Part shown: piece by piece, positions 61,195-61,794 of the stretch
How positions within the stretch are numbered: position 1 is the stretch's first letter
Layout of the letters: every line of letters begins with the position of its first letter
Source: SIG350 sp964520895
GTDB lineage: Bacteria > Bacillota > Clostridia > TANB77 > SIG350
Assembly: GCA_964520895.1 (NCBI GenBank)
Contig: CAZFOR010000002.1
Location: 1-61,794, forward strand
DNA: 61,794 nt
Direction of reading: 5' to 3'
The notes under the pieces: model-generated
Told to the model about the DNA's origin: nothing
The model's input: the letters and a program-made list of their open reading frames with translations, nothing else
Database searches by the model: none
Program-made: the position numbers and the translations under genes

Positions 61195-61794
61195 ATGAGC
61201 GAAAATATTGAAAGAAAAAAAGCATTAGAAATTGCTATGGGTCAAATTGAAAAACAATTCGGAAAAGGGTCTGTAATGAAACTAGGTGATGGTGTACAAA
61301 CAGGTATCGATGTTATACCAACAGGGGCATTAAGCTTAGATATAGCATTAGGAATTGGAGGATTACCTCGTGGTAGAGTTATAGAAATATTTGGACCAGA
61401 GTCATCTGGTAAAACTACTGTTGCATTACATGTAATAGCAGAGGCACAGAAAATGGGTGGAGAAGCGGCTTTTATAGATGCAGAACATGCATTAGATCCA
61501 GTATATGCTAAAAAGTTAGGTGTTGATGTAGAAAACCTAATTGTTTCTCAACCAGATACAGGTGAGCAGGCATTAGAAATAACAGAAGCATTAGTAAGAA
61601 GCGGTGCAATAGATATAATTGTTGTTGACTCTGTTGCAGCATTAGTTCCAAAAGCTGAAATTGAAGGCTCAATGGAAGACCAACAAATGGGTTTACAAGC
61701 GAGATTAATGTCAAAAGCTTTAAGAAAGCTTACCGGTATTATTGGAAAAACAAATACTACTGTACAAAATGAAATAGAAAAAGATTTCCCTAAC
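61195..61794 (+). CDS. recA: Recombinase RecA, 5' part (runs off the window)
   Basis: The first 200 codons of RecA are present: ALEIAMGQIEKQFGKGSVMK, GALSLDIALGIGGLPRGR, Walker A GPESSGKTT (about 65-73), DAEHALDP, Walker B IIVVDSVAALVPKAEIEG, and QARLMSKALRKL. RecA drives recombination and LexA self-cleavage. The ribosome binding site is GAGGAGG. The gene continues beyond 61794. Confidence 0.98.
   Translation, partial: MSENIERKKALEIAMGQIEKQFGKGSVMKLGDGVQTGIDVIPTGALSLDIALGIGGLPRGRVIEIFGPESSGKTTVALHVIAEAQKMGGEAAFIDAEHALDPVYAKKLGVDVENLIVSQPDTGEQALEITEALVRSGAIDIIVVDSVAALVPKAEIEGSMEDQQMGLQARLMSKALRKLTGIIGKTNTTVQNEIEKDFPN

Overview
The window is about 62 kb of very AT-rich, gene-dense DNA in which nearly every gene is on the plus strand. 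Strong AGGAGG-type ribosome binding sites, many TTG and GTG starts, sporulation and germination genes (spoIIP, a sleB-like lytic enzyme, spoVS) and the orders rny-ymdB-spoVS and rpsB-tsf-pyrH-frr-uppS-cdsA-rseP all point to a low-GC Firmicute of the class Clostridia. Two runs of N (2788-2798 and 41735-41744) suggest a draft, possibly metagenomic, assembly. TGA is used as a stop (for example at 19044-19046), so the code is standard.

Layout. 78-3944: an MBL-fold hydrolase, mutS (5' truncated and with an N gap) and a TraX-family membrane protein. 4120-16404: a chromosomal type IV secretion-like locus with a PrgI/VirB3-like protein, a VirB4 split over two genes, a VirB6/TrbL-like protein, an M23 peptidase, three membrane-anchored VirB8-like candidates, and then, behind its own promoter, five tandem VirB2/TrbC-like pilin genes. 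No relaxase, coupling protein, VirB11 or integrase is visible. 16586-19833: uvrB, then a RelE/HigB-like toxin with an XRE antitoxin that ends in a UVR motif like the one ending UvrB, then an apparent type I toxin-antitoxin unit with convergent promoters. 20124-32502: an SSB-like protein with two OB folds, cell-surface glycosylation genes, uvrA, murD, recX, and a purine nucleoside phosphorylase/ribokinase salvage pair. 32577-36326: the decayed 3' end of a surface LRR gene, small unknown genes, a U32 peptidase-family protein and a Gly/Cys-rich membrane peptide. 36550-37651: a large structured RNA that I read as OLE RNA, followed by its membrane partner OapA. 37718-40607: a sleB-like gene and murT-gatD. 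40864-51880: the translation, lipid and envelope cluster, with an AT-poorer purC island inserted between pyrH and frr and with two tandem uppS genes. 51906-61794: pgi, mtaB, rny, a receiver-like protein, ymdB, spoVS, a frameshifted pgeF/YfiH gene, an orphan solute-binding protein and the 5' part of recA behind an SOS box.

The strongest candidates for new biology are the relaxase-free T4SS-like locus with its pilin array, the UVR-tailed antitoxin beside uvrB, the OLE/OapA pair outside its usual context, the type I toxin unit with matching inverted 5' ends, and the tandem cis-prenyltransferases of which the second has lost a conserved Glu.
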